Part shown: positions 1-6,076 of the stretch, in pieces
Numbering within the stretch: the first letter of the stretch is position 1
Layout of the letters: every line of letters starts with the position of its first letter
Assembly: GCA_009775535.1 (NCBI GenBank)
Contig: VSPW01000104.1
Location: 1 to 6,820 of the forward strand
DNA length: 6,820 nucleotides
Source: Muribaculaceae bacterium
GTDB lineage: Bacteria; Bacteroidota; Bacteroidia; Bacteroidales; Muribaculaceae
Direction: 5' to 3'
Program-made: the position numbers and the translations under genes
Notes under the pieces: generated by a model
The model's database searches: none
Seen by the model: only the letters and a program-made list of their open reading frames with translations
Told to the model about the DNA's origin: nothing

Positions 1-126
1 CATCACCCGCACGCCCCCTTTGGAAAGGGACGTCAGAAATCCAGGCAAAAAGAGAACATTGACATCGTTGGAAAAAAGCACTATGGCCTGTCGTATAATA
101 GCATACGCAAAAAAGGCATGCCATAG
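1..126 (+). CDS. Possible 3' end of an unrecognised gene (5' end outside window)
   Basis: Frame 1 is open from the first base to a TAG at 124-126 and gives 41 residues. The fragment is His- and Lys-rich at the start, with GKGRQKS, then IDIVGKKHYGLSYNSIRKK, and ends in GMP. Codon choice (ctg, ggc, cgc, gac, atc) resembles the genes elsewhere in the window, and this frame reads more like a protein than the other two plus frames. I do not recognise the family. If real, the gene is convergent with the tRNA, and its last codons lie inside the hairpin that terminates the tRNA transcript. The tail is short, so chance openness cannot be excluded. Confidence 0.35.
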   Translation, partial: HHPHAPFGKGRQKSRQKENIDIVGKKHYGLSYNSIRKKGMP

Positions 127-140
127 AAAGACATGCCTTT
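109..140 (-). terminator. Intrinsic terminator of the tRNA-Thr transcript
   Basis: A perfect 9-bp stem is formed by 132-140 and 112-120 (AAAGGCATG / CATGCCTTT on the minus strand) with an 11-nt loop at 121-131. On the minus strand the stem runs into a T6 tract (complement of 109-114), three of which lie in the stem. It begins 13 nt after the tRNA 3' end, as expected for a terminator. On the plus strand the stem is followed by only TTTAT, so termination of a plus-strand gene would be weak. Confidence 0.82.
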
Positions 141-152
141 ATCGGATTTATG

Positions 153-225
153 AGCCGCGAGTGGGACTCGAACCCACGACCTTTTCGTTACGAATGAAAT
201 GCTCTACCGACTGAGCTATTGCGGC
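153..225 (-). tRNA. tRNA-Thr, anticodon CGT
   Basis: The minus strand folds into a 73-nt cloverleaf. The D arm is GCTC/GAGC with AGTCGGTA in the loop, the anticodon loop is TTCGTAA (anticodon CGT, reading ACG), and the T arm is GTGGG/CCCAC around TTCGAGT. The discriminator base is T, and no CCA is encoded (TCATAA follows). Two stem positions do not pair: A6-C67 in the acceptor stem and A31-C39 at the loop end of the anticodon stem. A Watson-Crick pair at 31-39 is usual for this tRNA (A-U in E. coli thrW), so both mismatches look like U-to-C changes. Its own -7 box lies upstream and a terminator follows, which argues for a working gene. Confidence 0.92.
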
Positions 226-253
226 TGGTATGTAGGTATTACCTTTGTGACTG

Positions 254-261
254 CAAAGTTA
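254..261 (-). promoter_or_regulatory. Bacteroidetes -7 box for the tRNA-Thr gene
   Basis: The minus strand reads TAACTTTG, which matches the Bacteroidetes primary-sigma -7 consensus TAnnTTTG. It lies 28 nt upstream of the mature tRNA 5' end, leaving a leader of about 20-25 nt. It directly abuts the DUF4270 stop codon (262-264). An A/T-rich stretch lies upstream, but I see no convincing TTTG -33 element at the usual spacing. The 12-nt string TAACTTTGCAGT here is identical to the one upstream of the GT5 gene. Confidence 0.55.
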
Positions 262-1635
262 TTAAAAATTTGTGGTTCTTTTGCTAAATGTGAATATAAT
301 TTTAGCCTTATCCATCTCAATTTTTGCCATTGCAGGCTTCGAGACATAAGGAGCGATGTTCACTACCACAAGATTGCCGTATGTATTTGACTCCTTTGTG
401 ATGGTCACCGGTATGATGGAAAACTCCAAGTCCTGGGCCTCTACCGTCTCCTTGCCCATAAGCTCAGTTATATAGTCACGCATATCGGGAAAAGTATATT
501 TGCCCTCATTATATGATGCCACAAAAGACATCTTTCCGTCAGGAAGCTCGTTATTGGCGAAGAACTCATTCTTTTTTGCTGTCGGTATCAGCAGCACATC
601 GGCAGGGGGTTCAATCCCAAGGTCATTGGCGATCTCCTCAGCCGGCAATGACAGCGACAGCGTATTCAGGATCGACAGTTTGCCCGACTTTTCGCGGTAC
701 ACGTCTATAATCTTGTCTGCTGGGAATTTGAACGACACCTCATATCCGGCAGGGGCAAGTAGAAGTTTCTCGCCCTGGGCGGCCTTTTCGCGGATATACT
801 GGGCAATCTCCAGGGTGATATTGTTGTTGGTTATTACCTCGGGGGTGACAGCAAAATAATTGCCCACCCTGTAATATGTGGTATCGCGCGGAGGCTCTGC
901 ACCTTCGATAGGCACGGTTGTGTGGTAGTACATCCTCATGATTGTCTTCCCTACGCTCACCATGCGTCCCGACCCGAAAGTGTTTTCGATGTATACCCCG
1001 GGGAAAATCTTTGCGAAAGCCGAAGGCGATGCAAACGACTCAGGATTGTTCCTGTATTCTTTGAACAGGTCATAGCCAAGCGAAGTGGGCAGCTTGACGG
1101 TGATGTTGCGCGTTGACCCCTCGGCTATGGAATCCGGGCGGCCAAGGGCTGAGGCATTGTACACGGCGCTCCCGAGGCAATTCGATTCAGAATAATAGCC
1201 CTTCGGGTCAAAATCAGAATATATAGGCGACGGCAGCTGCTTGTCAAGGCCATACACCTTCAGGCCCATAGGAACGATAGAATCGCCTACATATGACCCC
1301 ATGGCCATGGACATTATAAGGTGCAGTGAATCTATACCGGTATTCTCGTCTACATTTGCCGTGTCTAGGGCATTTGAAGGCATGAACTGGCACACCACAT
1401 CGCTTTTCATATAGCCGAATTCCTTGGAGTCGATTATGCCGATAAGCTGCTGGATGGTACGCGACTGTATATCTTCAATCTCAACCGTAGCCGAAGTGCT
1501 TATGACGAACGAAGAATCGACTATGATGTCGATCTTGTCAGTGATGATCGATGTCCCGATGTCCGTGCTGTCATCACACGATGCGAAGCCTCCGGCCAAT
1601 AAGGCCATGCCGCATATTGCTGGGAAGAGTTTCAT
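262..1635 (-). CDS. DUF4270 family lipoprotein
   Basis: This 457-residue protein resembles the Bacteroidetes DUF4270 family: an early LIGIIDSKEFGYMKSDVVCQF stretch follows the lipid anchor, and the rest is a long beta-rich exported domain. Residues 1-19 form a lipoprotein signal peptide ending FAS, with the lipidated Cys at 20. Cys20 is followed by two Asp, an acidic start that in Bacteroidetes favours outer-membrane or surface placement. The molecular role of the family is not known to me. The gene lies 67 nt downstream of the GT5 gene with no promoter box between, so the two are probably co-transcribed; from memory this pairing recurs in Bacteroidales, but I cannot check that here. The ATG start is supported by the signal peptide beginning immediately (MKLFPAICGMALLAG). 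The stop abuts the tRNA promoter box. Confidence 0.88.
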   Translation of the reverse strand: MKLFPAICGMALLAGGFASCDDSTDIGTSIITDKIDIIVDSSFVISTSATVEIEDIQSRTIQQLIGIIDSKEFGYMKSDVVCQFMPSNALDTANVDENTGIDSLHLIMSMAMGSYVGDSIVPMGLKVYGLDKQLPSPIYSDFDPKGYYSESNCLGSAVYNASALGRPDSIAEGSTRNITVKLPTSLGYDLFKEYRNNPESFASPSAFAKIFPGVYIENTFGSGRMVSVGKTIMRMYYHTTVPIEGAEPPRDTTYYRVGNYFAVTPEVITNNNITLEIAQYIREKAAQGEKLLLAPAGYEVSFKFPADKIIDVYREKSGKLSILNTLSLSLPAEEIANDLGIEPPADVLLIPTAKKNEFFANNELPDGKMSFVASYNEGKYTFPDMRDYITELMGKETVEAQDLEFSIIPVTITKESNTYGNLVVVNIAPYVSKPAMAKIEMDKAKIIFTFSKRTTNF

Positions 1636-1650
1636 ATATTCTGGTTATGG

Positions 1651-1676
1651 TCTACGCCAGCGGAGACCGGCGTAGA
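1651..1676 (-). other. Intergenic RNA hairpin between the GT5 and DUF4270 genes
   Basis: The arms TCTACGCC (1669-1676) and GGCGTAGA (1651-1658) pair perfectly over 8 bp. In minus-strand RNA the stem extends by G-U, G-C and U-G pairs to 11 bp closing a 4-nt loop. On the plus strand those G-U positions are C-A mismatches, so the longer fold exists only in the sense transcript. No T tract follows, so it is not a standard terminator. It lies 15 nt upstream of the DUF4270 start and could affect translation, RNA processing or mRNA stability. Confidence 0.6.
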
Positions 1677-1702
1677 GTGGGAGGATAATCGGTAGTTTCT
1701 TA

Positions 1703-2515
1703 TTAGAGTGATTCGTAGAATCCCGCAAATGCGGCGGCACGGTCTTCACAGGCCTCAGTCAAAGGCAGGAACGGCTTGCCCGATGCCTTCGCATATTCCA
1801 GGAGTTCCGGGTCTACATTCTCCGCACCCTGGGCAATGCCGTCGGCAAAGTCTATGGCCAGTTTCGACAGCGCCTTGTAGTCTGGGGCGTCTGTAGCGGC
1901 CAAAGATTTTAGGTCGTCGGCACTGAAGCCGTCCATGCTTAGTTTCTCGGCCATCCTGCTGTCCAGTGTGCCGTCGAATTTGTCATCAAGTAGCGAATAT
2001 ACAATCTTGGAACTGCGGAATGAAGGGTCTTCTGCATACATGCGTTTCAGGTATAGGGGCGTAAGCGCGCTTATCCAGCCCTGGCAGTGGATGAATGCAG
2101 GTTCCCAGCGCAGTTTCTTGACCGTTTCCACCACTCCGCGGACAAAGAACATGGCCCTTTCGTCGTTTTCGTGGGGACGGGTCGCTATCTCAAGCCCGTT
2201 GGAGCCGTGACGCTGGAAATAGTCGTCATTGTCAATGAAATATACCTGCATCCTCGAAGGAAGGAGGGTTGCTACCTTTATGATGAGTGGGTGGTCCGTG
2301 TCATCTATGATGATGTTCATCCCCGACAGGCGTATCACCTCGTGTAGCTGGTTGCGGCGTTCATTGATAGTGCCATATTTAGGCATGAACGTCCTCACTT
2401 CATATCCTTTTTCCTGGATAGACTGTGGCAGATCCCGGCCGAGCACCGACATTGGCGACTCTGGCAGGTATGGGGCGATTTCCTGGGAGATGAAAAGTAC
2501 TTTCTTGATGTCCAT
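1703..2515 (-). CDS. Glycogen/starch synthase-like protein, GT5 catalytic-domain half only
   Basis: This 270-residue protein matches the N-terminal glycogen-synthase domain (GT5, Glyco_transf_5). It has KKVLFISQEIAPYLPES at 4-20, then TFMPKYGTINERRNQLHEVIRL around 42-63, YFIDNDDYFQR at 92-102, and IHCQGW at 142-147 where synthases have HxHDW. Full GlgA is about 480 residues; the whole C-terminal domain, which carries the E. coli K277, R300 and E377 equivalents, is absent. The N-terminal KTGGL ADP-glucose site is replaced by PESPM at 18-22. Short proteins of this kind occur in Bacteroidales and are commonly labelled glycogen/starch synthase. I infer a binding, regulatory or lapsed enzyme function, not glycogen synthesis. 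It is cytoplasmic (no signal peptide), has its own promoter-like region upstream and is probably co-transcribed with the DUF4270 gene. Confidence 0.9.
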   Translation of the reverse strand: MDIKKVLFISQEIAPYLPESPMSVLGRDLPQSIQEKGYEVRTFMPKYGTINERRNQLHEVIRLSGMNIIIDDTDHPLIIKVATLLPSRMQVYFIDNDDYFQRHGSNGLEIATRPHENDERAMFFVRGVVETVKKLRWEPAFIHCQGWISALTPLYLKRMYAEDPSFRSSKIVYSLLDDKFDGTLDSRMAEKLSMDGFSADDLKSLAATDAPDYKALSKLAIDFADGIAQGAENVDPELLEYAKASGKPFLPLTEACEDRAAAFAGFYESL

Positions 2516-2540
2516 TAAATTGTGAAGATTGACATTTTGA

Positions 2541-2562
2541 CAAAACTAACTGCAAAGTTAGT
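2541..2562 (-). promoter_or_regulatory. Promoter region with inverted repeat upstream of the GT5 gene
   Basis: The minus strand carries TAACTTTG at 2553-2560 and TAGTTTTG at 2541-2548, both fitting the Bacteroidetes -7 consensus TAnnTTTG. The first would start RNA about 30 nt before the GT5 ATG. The first box lies inside an inverted repeat ACTAAC-6 nt-GTTAGT (2545-2550 and 2557-2562), which could be an operator or a 5' hairpin. No clear -33 TTTG is seen at standard spacing. No terminator separates this region from the end of the upstream operon, so readthrough is also possible. Confidence 0.5.
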
Positions 2563-2588
2563 GATTTTTTTGGAATTATGAGTGTTAA

Positions 2589-2801
2589 TTAGTCTAATAA
2601 GTAAGCATGTAGGCATTTACATCCCGTATTATTAAGGTCATTTAGGGGTAGTCCTTTGCTTTTGTTTGCCTTTTTACTTGCGCAGCTGTCCTTCAGGGCA
2701 CATCCCCCGCATCCGTTGCGGTATGGGCGCCGTATGAAAAAATATATGGCTACGGCGACAATCAGCGCCGCCGATATGTATTGGATGGTAATGTTTGTCA
2801 T
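2589..2801 (-). CDS. Small Cys-rich membrane protein, FeoB-associated-like
   Basis: This 70-residue protein begins MTNITIQYISAALIVAVAIY. A single membrane segment spans about 5-23, followed by basic RRPYRNG and a cysteine cluster at C31-x2-C34-x5-C40, with a second pair at C61 and C63. One N-terminal helix followed by a cytoplasmic Cys cluster resembles the FeoB-associated Cys-rich family, although the tail (41-70) is longer than usual and no feoB or feoA lies nearby. The start is fixed by a 4-nt ATGA overlap with the topB stop, which indicates translational coupling. A longer reading upstream in the same frame (to 2954) would lie antiparallel to nothing but overlap the topB 3' end by over 150 nt and lacks gene-like sequence, so I rejected it. 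A metal- or redox-linked role is inference from the cysteines. Confidence 0.82.
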   Translation of the reverse strand: MTNITIQYISAALIVAVAIYFFIRRPYRNGCGGCALKDSCASKKANKSKGLPLNDLNNTGCKCLHAYLLD

Positions 2802-4870
2802 AATTTGGCATTTATCATTTCCTGTAGCCCGGCGGCGTCCAGTTCTGCAGGATATTCCGTGAAAGGCAGCAGCATGTCGCATCCGTCGGCATACCGGCTG
2901 CACCCGTAGGCCGACCGTCCTTTCAGGAGGTGTCCTTTCCCGCACTTCGGGCATTTTATGTCCTCCAGTGTGGATACAGCCTTTTTCTTCCTGCGTGGAG
3001 ATGCTGTTGGCTTCGGTTTGGCTTTTCCGTCTGTTCCCGCCTTTTTCTTGCCGCGCGATGCAGTGGCTTCAACCTTCTTTTCCGCCTCTACATCTATGCG
3101 GTGCAGACTGTTGTCGCTCAATACATTGACAACAATATTGCCTATCAGCGATTTCAGTTCGTCTATGAACTGCGACGGCGGATAGATCCCGCGTTCAATC
3201 TGTCGTAGCTTGTTCTCCCATAGTCCTGTCAGCTTCGCGCTCTTGAGCAGTTCCTCATTGATGGTATCTATCAGGTCGATGCCAGCCTGGGATGCCATTA
3301 TGTTTTTGCGCTCGCGGTATATATACCTGCGCTTGAATAGCGTCTCTATTATGGCAGCACGTGTCGAGGGACGCCCTATGCCATTTTCTTTCATCGCCTC
3401 CCTTAAGGACTCATCGTCGACAGTCTTGCCTGCCGTCTCCATCGCACGCAGCAGCGTACCTTCCGTATAAGGCTTCGGAGGCTGGGTCGTCTTTTTGATG
3501 GCCGATGGGGTATGTGGCCCGTGTTCCCCAGTTGTCATCTGTGGCAATATCGCATCATCGTCGCCTTGCCTGTCAGTAGGCTCTCCTTGGAATATGGCGC
3601 GCCAGCCAGCGGAGGTTATCACCTTTCCGGTAGCCTTGAACTTGACGCCACCGCTCTCTCCGAGTATAGTGGTGGTCGAGAACAGGCAGTCGGGATAGAA
3701 AGCCGCTATGAACCTCAGGGCTATCAGATGGTACATCTTGCGTTCATCGCCCACAAGTGCCGACGGCGGCTGGCCGGTAGGGATTATCGCATGGTGGTCG
3801 GTCACCTTGGCATTGTCGAACACTTTCTTGCTTTTAGGCAGCTTGCCGGCCAGCAGTGTGGATGTCAGCTGGGCGTATGGCGACATCTGGCGCAGTATGT
3901 CCGGGATTTTGGGATAGATGTCCTCGCTCAGGTAAGTGGTGTCTACGCGAGGGTAGGTGGTCACCTTCTTTTCATATAGGCTTTGTATGAGGCGTAAGGT
4001 GTCATCTGCAGTCCAACCCCAGCGTTTGTTGCATTCCACCTGAAGGCTTGTCAGGTCAAACAGGCGCTGCGGAGCCTCACGTCCTTTCTTCTCGCTTACA
4101 TCGGTCACCGTGAACTCTTTCCCGGATATCTGTTCAAGGGCCTTCTCGGCATCGTCACCGGTCTTGAACCGGCCGGAAGTGGCGTTGAATGTAGTGTCAC
4201 GGTATACCGTCTTCAGTTCCCAGTAGTCTTCTGGCTTGAATTCGGTTATCTCCTTGTGGCGTTTCACTATCAGGGCCAGGGTAGGGGTCTGCACACGGCC
4301 TATCGACAGCACATTGCCTGGCGATGAATATTTAAGCGAGTACAGGCGCGTAGCGTTCATCCCCAGTATCCAGTCGCCTATTGCGCGCGAAAGCCCGGCA
4401 TAATAAAGGTTGTCAAATTCCTTCTGCGGACGCAGCGACTTGAACCCGTCACGTATGGCATCATCGGTGAGCGATGATATCCAAAGTCGGCTCACCGGAC
4501 ATCGGCATCCAGCCTTCTGCATCACCCACCGCTGTATCAGTTCCCCCTCCTGTCCGGCATCGCCACAGTTTATCACCTCATCGGCCTCGCCTATAAGAGT
4601 CTCTATCGCATGGAACTGGCGTTTTATGCTTTCCTGGTCTATAAGTTTTATGCCGAATTTTGTGGGTATCATCGGGAGTGCCGACAATGACCATCGCTTC
4701 CACAGGTCAGTATAGTCGTTAGGCTCTTTAAGGCAGCAAAGATGGCCGAATGTCCATGTCACCTTGTAGTCGCAAGGCCCTTCATAGTAGCCTTCACGTC
4801 TTACCGTGGCGCCGAGTATGGCGGCAATGTCCTTGGCCACACTTGGTTTCTCCGTTATGCACAGGATCAT
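2798..4870 (-). CDS. topB: DNA topoisomerase III (type IA)
   Basis: This 690-residue enzyme cuts one DNA strand through a tyrosine and passes or decatenates strands. The Toprim domain is at 1-140, with E7 in ITEKPSVAKDIA and the acidic motif D104-A-G-Q-E108. SIGRVQTPTLALIVKRH is at 189-205, the active Tyr306 lies in TTYPRVDT, VTDHHAIIPT is at 357-366, and ENGIGRPSTRAAIIETL is at 495-511. A Lys-rich linker (about 597-630) leads to one zinc finger with C640, C643, C657 and C664. In E. coli topoisomerases the acidic motif is DxDxE; here the second Asp is Gly106. From memory, DAGQEGE also occurs in other Bacteroidetes TopB proteins. The start overlaps the upstream stop by ATGA, and the stop overlaps the downstream start the same way. 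It is a normal-length, apparently chromosomal copy with no conjugation genes in view. Confidence 0.97.
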   Translation of the reverse strand: MILCITEKPSVAKDIAAILGATVRREGYYEGPCDYKVTWTFGHLCCLKEPNDYTDLWKRWSLSALPMIPTKFGIKLIDQESIKRQFHAIETLIGEADEVINCGDAGQEGELIQRWVMQKAGCRCPVSRLWISSLTDDAIRDGFKSLRPQKEFDNLYYAGLSRAIGDWILGMNATRLYSLKYSSPGNVLSIGRVQTPTLALIVKRHKEITEFKPEDYWELKTVYRDTTFNATSGRFKTGDDAEKALEQISGKEFTVTDVSEKKGREAPQRLFDLTSLQVECNKRWGWTADDTLRLIQSLYEKKVTTYPRVDTTYLSEDIYPKIPDILRQMSPYAQLTSTLLAGKLPKSKKVFDNAKVTDHHAIIPTGQPPSALVGDERKMYHLIALRFIAAFYPDCLFSTTTILGESGGVKFKATGKVITSAGWRAIFQGEPTDRQGDDDAILPQMTTGEHGPHTPSAIKKTTQPPKPYTEGTLLRAMETAGKTVDDESLREAMKENGIGRPSTRAAIIETLFKRRYIYRERKNIMASQAGIDLIDTINEELLKSAKLTGLWENKLRQIERGIYPPSQFIDELKSLIGNIVVNVLSDNSLHRIDVEAEKKVEATASRGKKKAGTDGKAKPKPTASPRRKKKAVSTLEDIKCPKCGKGHLLKGRSAYGCSRYADGCDMLLPFTEYPAELDAAGLQEMINAKL

Positions 4871-5271
4871 CGTGTCTTGAACCAGGTTTCCACGTCCCCG
4901 TTGACAGTGGTGAATTTCAGTGAATAGTCCGATGGCTTGCCGCCAGCCGGTGGGAAGTCGATCTCAAGTACTATCACGCCATCGTCTTCCCATTGGAAAT
5001 AGCGCCGGAAATCAACGCCGTCGATATCTGACGCCACATGGCTGCCCCGGGCACCGGGAATGTCCATTGCCACAGCATCGATCCGGCCTGATGTGTGCGG
5101 ATGTCCGGTTATCCTGCAATATACGCGTGTGAGGTCATCGCGCCACTCCACAGAGTCAACCGCCACTGCGAACGGCACACGTCGCACGTCCTTCTGCGCA
5201 TGTGCCCCTGCCGCGTTAAGGCATATGTAGGCTATGGCCGATATTATAGATGCCAGTATCCTGTTCTGCAT
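4867..5271 (-). CDS. Unrecognised small secreted protein between mazG and topB
   Basis: This 134-residue protein has a Sec signal peptide (positive MQNR, hydrophobic 5-22, likely cleavage after AHA at 25). Cys17 sits in AYIC, which does not fit a lipobox, so a lipoprotein is unlikely. The mature part of about 109 residues alternates hydrophobic and polar residues in a beta-rich pattern: VDSVEWRDDLTRVYCRITG, then RIDAVAMDI, DIDGVDFRRYFQWEDDGVIV and LEIDFPP. Acidic and aromatic residues cluster in the middle. I do not recognise a family; it may be a small periplasmic or outer-membrane-facing beta-sandwich. It starts 9 nt after the mazG stop, and its TGA overlaps the topB ATG, so it is almost certainly translated with topB. 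That coupling of an exported protein to a DNA enzyme is functionally unexplained. Confidence 0.85.
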   Translation of the reverse strand: MQNRILASIISAIAYICLNAAGAHAQKDVRRVPFAVAVDSVEWRDDLTRVYCRITGHPHTSGRIDAVAMDIPGARGSHVASDIDGVDFRRYFQWEDDGVIVLEIDFPPAGGKPSDYSLKFTTVNGDVETWFKTR

Positions 5272-5280
5272 ATGTTGTCG

Positions 5281-6063
5281 TTAAAGTTCCTTTGCCTCAT
5301 TCCATAATGAGTCCATTTCGGCAAGCGTCATTTCCCGCATGTCGCGGCCCGATTCTTTGGCCCGCTTCTCTACATGGTTGAACCTGCTGATGAACTTGGC
5401 GTTTGTGCGCTCAAGGGCATTGTCAGGGTTTACGCCGTATAGGCGGGCGGCGTTTATTACACTGAACAGCAGGTCTCCGAATTCCTCTTCAAGGTGGGCG
5501 CTGTCATTTTCCTTCGCGGCCGACTTCACTTCACGGATTTCTTCTTCTACCTTGTCCCACACCTGGTGGCGCTCCTCCCAGTCGAATCCTACATTGGCGG
5601 CTTTTTCCTGGATTCGCGATGCCTTTATTATGGCAGGCAAGGCACGCGGCACTCCCGACAGCACTGTCTTGTTGCCGCCTTTTTCCTTGAGCTTAAGCTG
5701 TTCCCAGTTTTCCACCACATCCTTTGCGTCCGTGACCTCAGTAGACCCGAACACATGTGGATGACGGAATATCAACTTGGCGTTCAAGGCATCCGCCACA
5801 TCAGCAATGTCAAACTGTCCTTTCTCGTCAGCTATTTTGGAATAGAACAGTATATGCAGAAGCACATCTCCGAGCTCTTTCCTTATTTCATCTGCCGACC
5901 CTTCAAGCAGGGCCTGAGACAGTTCATATGTCTCCTCGATGGTATTTGCGCGCAGGCTCTCGTTCGTCTGTTTCCTGTCCCATGGACATTGTACACGCAG
6001 AATGTCGAGGGTGTCGATTATCCGCCCCAGGGCCTGGAGCTTGTCTTCTCTTGTATGTGACAT
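5281..6063 (-). CDS. mazG: Nucleoside triphosphate pyrophosphohydrolase MazG
   Basis: This 260-residue protein has the usual length and two-domain layout of MazG, which hydrolyses (d)NTPs to NMP and pyrophosphate in the cytoplasm. The family is associated with removing abnormal nucleotides and, in E. coli, with lowering ppGpp. The N-terminal domain has CPWDRKQTNESL at 26-37, the metal-binding EETYE at 43-47 and ELGD at 63-66. HPHVFG is at 101-106. The C-terminal domain repeats the pattern with NVGFDW at 157-162, EEIRE at 174-178 and EFGD at 194-197, so both halves keep their acidic metal ligands. It starts 13 nt after the dsbD-like stop and ends 9 nt before the next gene. No mazE or mazF lies nearby, so there is no toxin-antitoxin context. 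Confidence 0.97.
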   Translation of the reverse strand: MSHTREDKLQALGRIIDTLDILRVQCPWDRKQTNESLRANTIEETYELSQALLEGSADEIRKELGDVLLHILFYSKIADEKGQFDIADVADALNAKLIFRHPHVFGSTEVTDAKDVVENWEQLKLKEKGGNKTVLSGVPRALPAIIKASRIQEKAANVGFDWEERHQVWDKVEEEIREVKSAAKENDSAHLEEEFGDLLFSVINAARLYGVNPDNALERTNAKFISRFNHVEKRAKESGRDMREMTLAEMDSLWNEAKEL

Positions 6064-6076
6064 GTTGTAAGGTCGT

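Noticed and set aside
20..214. Plus-strand 64-residue reading with EPRVGLEPTTFSL
   Set aside because: This is the well-known artefact of translating a tRNA gene antisense; it runs through tRNA-Thr and its terminator.
153..225. tRNA-Thr as an integration (att) site
   Set aside because: No integrase gene and no second copy of the tRNA 3' end is present in the window.
2545..2571. Plus-strand stem ACTAAC/GTTAGT followed by T7, resembling a terminator
   Set aside because: No plus-strand gene lies upstream, the stem is only 6 bp and A/T-rich, and the site overlaps a minus-strand promoter; more likely promoter symmetry.
2802..2954. N-terminal extension of the Cys-rich small protein to 2954
   Set aside because: The extension overlaps the topB 3' end, is Arg-rich with no domain, and would bury the membrane helix; the ATGA start at 2801 fits better.
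2798..4870. topB as a sign of a conjugative element
   Set aside because: TopB is carried by many Bacteroidetes conjugative elements, but no mobilisation, integrase or transfer gene is seen, and the tight overlaps with neighbours suggest a resident chromosomal operon.
5281..6063. mazG as part of a toxin-antitoxin or defence locus
   Set aside because: No MazE/MazF-like or other defence gene is adjacent; the neighbours are a DsbD-type protein and an exported unknown.
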